This document shows positions 43,153 to 49,072 of a stretch of DNA of 49,072 nt, piece by piece. Within the stretch, counting starts at the first letter, position 1. Each line of letters begins with the position of its first letter. The DNA is from Acidobacteriota bacterium (lineage in GTDB: Bacteria > Acidobacteriota > Terriglobia > Terriglobales > Acidobacteriaceae), in the NCBI GenBank assembly GCA_019351975.1, contig JABBOG010000027.1, forward strand, positions 1 to 49,072, in the 5' to 3' direction. A program made the position numbers and the translations under genes. The notes under the pieces are model-generated. The model was not told where the DNA came from. It saw nothing but the letters and a program-made list of their open reading frames with translations, and made no database searches.

Positions 43153-44913
43153 ATGCTGGATTTTGGGACGATCAATGAATTGTTCGGGTCGATGAGCCAT
43201 CGTGGCGACACGACGGTGGCGATGTGGCGTTGCGGGAATGACTGGTCGACGATAAGTTCGCAGCAGATGTATGGGCGCGTGCGTGCGGTGGTGGCTCTGT
43301 TGCAGCAGTGGGGCATCCAGCGAGGGGACAGGGTTGCGCTAGTGAGCGAAAACCGGTGGGAATGGCCGATGATCGACTTCGCTGTGCTGGCGCTTGGGGC
43401 GGTGGACGTGCCGCTTTATCAGACGCTGACGCCAGAGCAGATGGGGTATATCTTGCGGGATTCTGGAGCGAAGGCCGTCTTCGTTTCGACCAGACTTCAG
43501 TATGAGAAGTTGCTCGCGGCGGGCGAGATTCCGAGCCTGGAACACGTTGCGGTGCTCGACGAAGGGAACTTTGAGAACGCGACGAGTGTGCCGGATGTTT
43601 TGACGCAGGCTGCGGGCCTGGAGCAGCCGGATGCGGCGTTCGACGCACTGTTGATGGAGACCAAGCCAGAGGCTCTGGCGACGATCGTGTATACGTCCGG
43701 CACAACGGGCGATCCGAAGGGCGTGATGCTGACGCATCGCAACCTGGCGGACAACTTGCGCTACTCGACCGATGGACTACGCATTGCGGCGGGAGATTCG
43801 TCGATCTCGTTCTTGCCACTGAGCCATGGCCTGGCGCGTCATCTGGACTATGCGATCTATGGTAATGGAGGAAAGATCGCGTATTTGCCGAGGTTTGACG
43901 ACCTGGCGGGAGCGATGAAGGCAGTAAAGCCAACGATATTTCTGGCGGTGCCGCGTGTGTATGAAAAAGTCCGGCAGGGGACGGAGCACAAGTCGACCGG
44001 GATGAAGAAAAAGATTCTGAACTGGGCGATCGGGCAGGGGAAGAAGCACCGCAAAGAGTTGATGGAAGGGAAAACACCGAGCGCGCTGGGATGGAAGGTG
44101 GCAAACAAGCTGGTGTATAGCAAGCTGAAGGAGGCGTTTGGCGGAGAGGTGAAGTTCTGGATCTCGGGAGGCGCGCCGCTAGGGATGGACTCCGCTGAGT
44201 GGTTTCTGGATATGGGGATAAGGATCTTTGAAGGGTACGGACTGACGGAGACGTCACCGGTGATTTCGCGGAACACGTTTGACGGATACAGGATGGGAAC
44301 AGTGGGTAAGGTGATCCCGAACATGGAGATACGTGTTGCAAGCGATGGGGAGATCGAAGCGCGCGGAAGCTCGGTGTTTGGCGGGTATTGGCAGCGCGAA
44401 GAGGCTTCCAAAAAAGAGTTTACGGAGGACGGATGGTTCAAGACGGGCGACATCGGCAAGCTTGAAGATGGGTTTCTGTCCATAACAGACAGGAAGAAGG
44501 AGCTGATCAAGACGAGCGGCGGAAAGTATATTGCGCCGCAGCCGATTGAAGGAAAGTTGAAAGCGGATGCGCTGGTGGGAAATGCAGCGGTGGTTGGTGA
44601 CTCGCGGAAGTTCGCGGCCGTGTTGATTTCTCCAAACCTACAGGCGCTGCAGCGGTGGGGTGCTCAGAATGGAGTGACGACAAAGGACCGTGCTGCGCTG
44701 GTGAAAGACCCGAAGGTGATTGCGCAGTACGGGTCGATTGTGAAAGGGGTCAACGCGGGACTGGAGCATCATGAGACGCTGAAGAAGTTTTTTGTTGTTG
44801 CCGATGAGTGGTCTATTGAAGACGGTGAGTTGACGCCAAGCATGAAGTTGAAGCGCAGGGTCATTCTGGAGAAGTATAAGGATGAGATTGATGCCATGTA
44901 TGGCGGAGCTTAA
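43153..44913 (+). CDS. Long-chain fatty acid-CoA ligase (AMP-forming)
   Basis: A 586-residue adenylate-forming enzyme of the FadD/long-chain type, which activates fatty acids to acyl-CoA at the inner face of the membrane. The ATP-binding loop is IVYTSGTTGDPKGVMLTH; GYGLTETSPV, GWFKTGDIGKLEDG and the hinge DRKKELIKTSGGKYIAPQPIE follow. A 40-residue insertion between the core motifs (KSTGMKKKILNWAIGQGKK) is typical of the long-chain group. AGGAG stands 7 nt before the ATG at 43153, which is preferred over the TTG at 43147. The last codons overlap the start of the acid phosphatase gene, so the two may be translationally coupled. Confidence 0.93.
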   Translation: MLDFGTINELFGSMSHRGDTTVAMWRCGNDWSTISSQQMYGRVRAVVALLQQWGIQRGDRVALVSENRWEWPMIDFAVLALGAVDVPLYQTLTPEQMGYILRDSGAKAVFVSTRLQYEKLLAAGEIPSLEHVAVLDEGNFENATSVPDVLTQAAGLEQPDAAFDALLMETKPEALATIVYTSGTTGDPKGVMLTHRNLADNLRYSTDGLRIAAGDSSISFLPLSHGLARHLDYAIYGNGGKIAYLPRFDDLAGAMKAVKPTIFLAVPRVYEKVRQGTEHKSTGMKKKILNWAIGQGKKHRKELMEGKTPSALGWKVANKLVYSKLKEAFGGEVKFWISGGAPLGMDSAEWFLDMGIRIFEGYGLTETSPVISRNTFDGYRMGTVGKVIPNMEIRVASDGEIEARGSSVFGGYWQREEASKKEFTEDGWFKTGDIGKLEDGFLSITDRKKELIKTSGGKYIAPQPIEGKLKADALVGNAAVVGDSRKFAAVLISPNLQALQRWGAQNGVTTKDRAALVKDPKVIAQYGSIVKGVNAGLEHHETLKKFFVVADEWSIEDGELTPSMKLKRRVILEKYKDEIDAMYGGA

Positions 44914-45778
44914 TTTGCTGAAAGTACGACGTCTTGCGATACGGCTCGTATCTTGTGTGTTGGTCGGCGTGGCTGGGGCGCAGGCACCGGTGGTTCCAAC
45001 AAGTCCTTATGGGCCGCCGGTATGCGTGGCGGTGAAGCCATCGTCACAGCCGTCGAGAGCAGCAGAAGCAAGGGCAGAGCAGGAGTTGGGCGCGAGAGAT
45101 GGATATGCCCTGCTGTCGGACGAGCCGCTGGAGAATTTTGGGATTGAGCGCTATAGGCTTGAGGATTATGGCGACTGCGTTGGTGACAAGGGCTGCTACT
45201 GGGCCGACCTCGACGCGCAATATCACCGGGCGGAGGCTGAACTGGCGCTGAAGGTTGCGCAGGACCGGTCTGGTGGTAGATCTGGAGAGAGACTCGCTTT
45301 GGTCATGGACATTGACGAAACCACTTTATCCAGCTATTGCGAGATGAAGGCGGAGAGCTTTGGCTACATTGCGCCAATGTTCAATGCGTGGGTTGTAACG
45401 CCGCAGGCAGCGGTTGCGATTCCTGGAGCACTGCGGCTTTTTCAAGAGGCGAAGGCGCAGCATGTGGCGGTGTTTTTTATAACGGGGAGGCCTGGTACTC
45501 AGGCGGCTGGAACCAGGGACGCGGTGGTCGACGAGACGAGCGCAACGGCAAGGAACCTGGACGCAGCAGGCTTTCATGGATGGAGTGGGCTGGCGCTTCG
45601 CGATGGAGACGAAAACAAGATGGCGACCATCGCATACAAATCGAGGGAGCGACAAAAAATTCTCAGCCTGGATTACAAGATCGTTATGAGTGTGGGGGAT
45701 CAGTGGAGCGATCTGCTCGGGGATCCAGCGGCGGAGGTGAGCGTAAAGCTGCCGAATCCCTTTTATTTCATACCGTGA
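44891..45778 (+). CDS. Secreted HAD acid phosphatase, class B / lipoprotein e(P4)-like
   Basis: A 295-residue exported phosphatase. A hydrophobic leader (AIRLVSCVLVGVAGAQ) is followed by a proline-rich stretch and the HAD core: the nucleophile motif LVMDIDETTLSS, VFFITGRPG with the Thr of motif II, and a late MSVGDQWSDLLGDPA with the acidic pair of motif IV. This matches the acid phosphatase class B family, which includes plant VSP and Haemophilus e(P4), usually involved in periplasmic nucleotide or phosphate scavenging. The start could be the ATG at 44882, 44891 or 44900; 44891 is chosen for a plausible AAGG 9 nt upstream. All overlap the ligase gene. Confidence 0.85.
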   Translation: MPCMAELNLLKVRRLAIRLVSCVLVGVAGAQAPVVPTSPYGPPVCVAVKPSSQPSRAAEARAEQELGARDGYALLSDEPLENFGIERYRLEDYGDCVGDKGCYWADLDAQYHRAEAELALKVAQDRSGGRSGERLALVMDIDETTLSSYCEMKAESFGYIAPMFNAWVVTPQAAVAIPGALRLFQEAKAQHVAVFFITGRPGTQAAGTRDAVVDETSATARNLDAAGFHGWSGLALRDGDENKMATIAYKSRERQKILSLDYKIVMSVGDQWSDLLGDPAAEVSVKLPNPFYFIP

Positions 45779-45824
45779 TGCGATCCGATGAGACCGCGGG
45801 CGGAGCGGCGCATCCAATGGTGCA

Positions 45825-46865
45825 GTGAGTACCCTAAAGCGAGCAGAGAAGCGTGGTCGGAGGTTTTTAAACCCTGTACCGACTCAGGTTGGTGGCCTCA
45901 GCACTGTCTATAAAGTGCTTCCGCTGTATTTGAAGAATAAGGCAGAGGTTGAGCCAAAGCGGCCTTTAGGGCCATTTCGGACGGAGACAGAGGTTTACGA
46001 GGTTCCACCGACAACGGGGCTACGCGTGACGTGGTTCGGGCACTCGTCATCGTTGGTGGAGATCGACGGCAAACGGGTGTTGATCGACCCGGTATGGGAG
46101 GAGCGGGCGAGCCCATTCTCATTCATGGGGCCAAAACGCTTTTTCCCGTCGACTATCGGGCTGGAAGCTCTACCGCAGATCGACGTTGTGCTTATCTCAC
46201 ATGACCACTATGACCATTTGGGTGCGCAGACCTTGAGGCGCCTGGCTCGGACGAAGGCTGCTGCGGAGGCGCGCTGGGTGACGTCCTTGGGCGTGGGTCG
46301 GAGGTTGAGGGGGCTTGGAGTTCCGAAGGCGCGGATTGTGGAACTGGACTGGACGGAGAGTGCTTCGATAGAGGGATTGACGGTACGTTCGTGGCCGGCG
46401 AGGCACTTTACGGGACGTGGGCTGCTGGATCGATTCACAACATTGTGGGGCTCTTTTGTGATCGAGGGACCGGTGCATCGGGTGTATTTCGGCGCGGATA
46501 CGGGTTGGTGGGATGGGTTTGGGGAGATTGCCGCGCAGTATGATGGCTTTGACCTGACGATGCTGGAGATCGGGGCGTTTCATCCGCTGTGGGCGTCGAT
46601 CCATCTGGGACCTGACAATGCAGTGCGAGCGTTTGAGGCGATGCGGTTCGGGATGAGCCGGGATGGTACGCGCGGTGGGATGCTGATGCCGATCCATTGG
46701 GGCTTGTTCAACCTGGCGTTACATGCGTGGAGGCAGCCTGCGGAGCGTGTGGTCACCTTAGCGGAGGAGCGGGGGATCAAGTTGTGGATGCCTGTGCCTG
46801 GTGAGCCAACCGATGTGAGCCAGGGGAGGGAATGTGTTTCGCGGTGGTGGGAGCGTTGTGGGTGA
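45825..46865 (+). CDS. MBL-fold metallo-hydrolase, UlaG / NAPE-PLD-like
   Basis: A 346-residue metallo-beta-lactamase fold protein. It has the family blocks VTWFGHSSSLVEIDGKRVL, LIDPVWEERASPFSFMGPKR, the metal motif LISHDHYDHLG, WPARHFTGRGLLDR, YFGADTGWWDGF with the bridging Asp, and MPIHWGLFNLALH. These are shared with bacterial relatives of UlaG and N-acyl-phosphatidylethanolamine phospholipase D. The substrate is unknown; lipid or phosphoester hydrolysis is plausible. The start is a GTG at 45825 with a weak ribosome site. It follows the acid phosphatase by 46 bp and may be in the same transcript. Confidence 0.88.
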   Translation: MSTLKRAEKRGRRFLNPVPTQVGGLSTVYKVLPLYLKNKAEVEPKRPLGPFRTETEVYEVPPTTGLRVTWFGHSSSLVEIDGKRVLIDPVWEERASPFSFMGPKRFFPSTIGLEALPQIDVVLISHDHYDHLGAQTLRRLARTKAAAEARWVTSLGVGRRLRGLGVPKARIVELDWTESASIEGLTVRSWPARHFTGRGLLDRFTTLWGSFVIEGPVHRVYFGADTGWWDGFGEIAAQYDGFDLTMLEIGAFHPLWASIHLGPDNAVRAFEAMRFGMSRDGTRGGMLMPIHWGLFNLALHAWRQPAERVVTLAEERGIKLWMPVPGEPTDVSQGRECVSRWWERCG

Positions 46866-47132
46866 GATTGTGCAGCGCTGCGACGTGGCTCGGGCCGGGC
46901 GTTGAGTTGCAGACGGAGGAGCATCGGGTCGGTTTTGGACGTTCGGATGCGGGTGAGTTGAGCGAAGGTGCACAACATGCATGCATGAGAAGCCGATGGA
47001 TGTGTACCAATTGGTTAAGAGTTATTGGAATGAGGCGAGGTGCGTAGGAATGTCTTGCAGGACTGTGGAAAAACGGGTACAAGGGGAGGAGTGCCGGAGA
47101 AACCGGGCGAACTACCTACGAATGGAGATGTG
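46866..47132. other. Intergenic region ahead of the excisionase-type gene
   Basis: These 267 bp hold a palindromic run catgcatgcatg (46977-46985 region) and accaattggt (about 47006-47015). No gene is supported; the end is the leader of the HTH protein, with GGAG before 47133. Confidence 0.35.
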
Positions 47133-47384
47133 ATGGCGACTGGAACGCAGGGACAGTTGGCGATACGCGAGGTAATGGATATTCGCCAGGCGGCGGATTA
47201 TCTGGGGATCAGCGGCGACACGCTCTACCGGTATGCTTCGGAGGGATTCGTACCTGCGTTCAAGCTGGGGAATCGTTGGCGGTTTCGGAAGAGTCTGCTG
47301 GATGGCTGGATGGATGAGAAGAGCGGTGTGGCTCCGCGCGCGGATGATCCGGAGAAGAAGAAGCCGGTGCGAAGCGCATTGTAG
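47133..47384 (+). CDS. Excisionase-family helix-turn-helix DNA-binding protein
   Basis: An 83-residue protein with the MerR-like HTH_17 / excisionase domain: REVMDIRQAADYLGISGDTLYRYASEGFVPAFKLGNRWRFRKSLLDGWM covers nearly all of it. Such proteins serve as phage or transposon excisionases, or as small stand-alone regulators. No integrase, transposase or att-like repeat is visible nearby, so mobility is not shown. The ATG at 47133 has GGAG upstream; a longer frame from 47040 adds a leader with no family match. After it the base composition changes. Confidence 0.85.
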   Translation: MATGTQGQLAIREVMDIRQAADYLGISGDTLYRYASEGFVPAFKLGNRWRFRKSLLDGWMDEKSGVAPRADDPEKKKPVRSAL

Positions 47385-47464
47385 ACCGTCGTTCATAACG
47401 CCGTTTGAGCCGCGAGTTGCGTCGTGTCTGTCCTGCAACGAGCTTTGTGAAAGAGAGCAGGATC

Positions 47465-47956
47465 ATGAACAACGTAAGTATTTTCTGGTTGCAGCTTGGT
47501 TGTAGTCTTGTCGTCTGCGCTGCCATCGTCGCATGGTACGTTTGGCCCTCACTGATCAGACTTCCACGTAATTCTGCCCTCATCCCCTTGGTGTTTGTTC
47601 ATGTGTTTCGCTATGTCGGAATGACACTGTTGGTTACGGGCATGGTCGATCCAAACCTGCCGATCGGTTTCCGTGAGAATGCAGCTTACGGGGATCTCAT
47701 CGCTGCGGGCCTGGCGCTCGTGTCCATCTTTGCGCTGCGGAGCAACTGGCGGGTTGCCATTCCCCTGGTATGGGTGTTCAACCTATGGGGATTCGTGGAT
47801 CTGCTGAAGGGAGTGCGGGGTGTCCTGCAGTTGAACGTTCCGAGCTTCAATCTAGGCACGATCTGGTACATCTACACGTTCTACGCTCCAGCGGTACTGG
47901 TTTCACACTTGATGATCTTTTGGATTTTGACCAGGTCCAGATCCTGGAAGCAGTGA
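47465..47956 (+). CDS. Unrecognised integral membrane protein, five predicted helices
   Basis: A 163-residue protein that I cannot place in a family. Hydrophobic segments lie at about residues 5-24, 36-56, 74-92, 93-113 and 132-156. It contains FVHVFRYVGMTLLVTGMVDP in the second segment region and IWYIYTFYAPAVLVSHLMIF in the last, with a short basic C terminus SRSWKQ. GCAGGA precedes the ATG. Codon use looks less G-ended than in the genes to the left, as in the following TetR gene, and this may point to later acquisition. Confidence 0.75.
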   Translation: MNNVSIFWLQLGCSLVVCAAIVAWYVWPSLIRLPRNSALIPLVFVHVFRYVGMTLLVTGMVDPNLPIGFRENAAYGDLIAAGLALVSIFALRSNWRVAIPLVWVFNLWGFVDLLKGVRGVLQLNVPSFNLGTIWYIYTFYAPAVLVSHLMIFWILTRSRSWKQ

Positions 47957-48429
47957 GATTTCGATCTTTCGATGAGGTCGCATCGTTGGTGGGCGAATCA
48001 CAGGAACACAACGGAGAACAGGCTCATCACGGACGCTGAACTCTTCTCACGCGATCCCCATCCTTTTCACGGACGTGGTGGTGGATGTGATCGGACAGGC
48101 CGCTTGCGCTATCACCGAGTGAAGGTGGTCCGGTGAAATGGAGCGTAGGAACCGAGCGGGCATGTTCAACCTGACAGGGCCCTCTTGATCTGCGGGAATG
48201 AAAGGTTTGCTGAATGCTGCATTTGAGTCGCTCCGAATATGCGACGGCGACACAGCCGGAATTTGGTCATCGAGACTAAAGCACGGGAACACATTGAGGA
48301 AGCGAAGGGCTTCTCCATTGTCATTGAGAAGGGCGTTGGCGATTGTGCAATCATCGACCTTAAGTTCACGACTTGGCGACCGGGGCGTTTGCCAAGCGGG
48401 GACTGTATACGTACTAATAGGTACAGACC
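47957..48429. other. 473-bp region with no supported gene; possible gene remnant
   Basis: Both strands have open frames, but none has a ribosome site plus a recognisable motif. A minus-strand frame stays open from about 48390 to 48047 and includes ELKVDDCTIANALLND and RFLRSISPDHLHSVIAQAA; it lacks a good start and matches nothing I know, so it could be a decayed or truncated gene divergent from tetR. The right end holds the palindrome described separately. Confidence 0.4.
48403..48426. promoter_or_regulatory. Palindromic operator candidate upstream of tetR
   Basis: ctgta (48403-48407) and tacag (48422-48426) form an inverted repeat, and gtac occurs at 48411-48414 and 48421-48424. It ends 3 bp before the tetR start codon, where autoregulatory TetR operators often lie, and overlaps the likely ribosome site AGG (48419-48421). 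Confidence 0.4.
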
Positions 48430-48981
48430 ATGAATGCTCGTCAAAGTCTCATACAAAGCGCGCAGGAACTTCTCTGGGAGCGGGGCTATGTGGGTATGAG
48501 CCCGAAGGCGATTCAGGAGCGAGCGGGAGCTGGCCAGGGGAGCATGTACCACCACTTCAAAGGGAAATCAGATCTGGCGGCAGAGGCGATCCAGCAGAGT
48601 GCGGACTCCTTTCGCGATGGAGCGGACAAGTGGTTGGGCGCATCCGGCACCCCACTGGAAAGAATCCGCGGTTATATGCTCCGCTCCCGTCAGGTTTTGA
48701 AAGGATGCCAGATAGGCAAGCTTACGCAAGACCCTGAGATCGCGGCGAATGTGGACTTGCGTCGCCCGATTGACGAGACCTTCCAGTGGCTCCAACGCAG
48801 GCTCAGCGGCGTCTTGGCTGAAGGGCAACAAAGCGGTGAAATCTCGAAGAACCTGAATGCGACCGAGGTTGCAGCAGCCCTGATCTCCGTGATCCAGGGC
48901 GGCTATGTTCTGGCGAGTGCCGCGGCATCGCCGAAGCCGTTCCACCGTGCAATCCGTGGCGTGCTCAGCTTGTTAGGATGA
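48430..48981 (+). CDS. TetR/AcrR-family transcriptional regulator
   Basis: A 183-residue repressor. The N-terminal helix-turn-helix reads LIQSAQELLWERGYVGMSPKAIQERAGAGQGSMYHHFKGKSDL, standard for TetR. The C-terminal ligand domain (about 60-180) contains RGYMLRSRQVLKGCQIGKLTQD and RPIDETFQWLQRRLSGVL, close to the AcrR/LmrA-like C domains. The ATG at 48430 fits the family start. A palindrome lies just upstream, and no neighbouring efflux gene is visible before the window ends, so the target is unknown. Its codon use differs from the genes before 47.4 kb. Confidence 0.9.
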   Translation: MNARQSLIQSAQELLWERGYVGMSPKAIQERAGAGQGSMYHHFKGKSDLAAEAIQQSADSFRDGADKWLGASGTPLERIRGYMLRSRQVLKGCQIGKLTQDPEIAANVDLRRPIDETFQWLQRRLSGVLAEGQQSGEISKNLNATEVAAALISVIQGGYVLASAAASPKPFHRAIRGVLSLLG

Positions 48982-49072
48982 AGCTCCGCGCGCGGCAGGC
49001 GTAGCATCATGAACCTTTCGCGATCTACACCTCTTCTGGACGGCACTCCTGGGCAAGACGAAAGAAAAGCGC

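Noticed and set aside
48047-48390. Open minus-strand frame divergent from tetR.
   Set aside because: It lacks a start with a ribosome site, and I recognise no family; kept only as a possible remnant.
1-49072. CRISPR array, tRNA or rRNA genes, insertion sequences.
   Set aside because: No regularly spaced repeats, cloverleaf-like sequence, transposase or terminal inverted repeats were seen in the gaps.

Overview
The window looks like chromosomal DNA of an Acidobacteriota bacterium, most likely class Terriglobia (Granulicella/Edaphobacter/Terriglobus-like). This is inferred from three large TonB-dependent receptors with an N-terminal carboxypeptidase-regulatory-like domain, a winged-helix regulator fused to a TolB-like propeller, a VWFA protein of the acidobacterial type, a futalosine-pathway menaquinone gene, and high GC. 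No plasmid, phage or CRISPR locus is visible, and I saw no tRNA or rRNA gene. The plus strand appears G-rich along most of the window whichever strand is coding, so plus-strand genes favour G-ending codons and minus-strand genes C-ending ones; the last 1.6 kb looks different.

Layout. 1-1.7 kb: 5' part of mnmA (minus), divergent from an MFS transporter. 2.2-8.8 kb: TonB receptor, FCD-type GntR regulator and Tat-exported gamma-glutamyltransferase, all plus strand and probably one uptake/scavenging locus, then a convergent Tat-exported DsrE-like protein. 9.1-16 kb: a siderophore-type TonB receptor with a strong terminator, Ku, a metallophosphoesterase abutting an ArsB/NhaD-like permease, and a YdcZ-type membrane protein. 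16-18.7 kb: the K+ sensor KdpD cut into two divergent genes, the cytoplasmic KdpD/Usp half on minus and the membrane/histidine kinase half on plus. 18.7-27.8 kb: mqnC, a wHTH-propeller regulator, a divergent TonB receptor and a GH13 alpha-glucan hydrolase, which together resemble a glucan-use locus.

27.8-49 kb: mostly housekeeping. aroA and hpt (minus); an Lgt-family protein, rpoN and hpf (plus); an M16 zinc protease and a DUF4440-like protein (minus); rlmN with a large in-frame insert carrying a tandem repeat; a RelB-like antitoxin followed by a ParE/RelE-like toxin broken by one in-frame stop; yvcK and a K+-independent proton-pumping pyrophosphatase hppA (minus); a VWFA protein, cysteine synthase, long-chain acyl-CoA ligase, class B-type acid phosphatase and MBL-fold hydrolase (plus). 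The right end holds a small excisionase-type HTH protein, an unrecognised membrane protein and a TetR regulator, in DNA whose composition differs from the rest.

Most notable: the split, divergent KdpD; the repeat-bearing insert in RlmN; the nonsense-inactivated toxin beside an intact antitoxin; and an Lgt homologue lacking usual signature residues.
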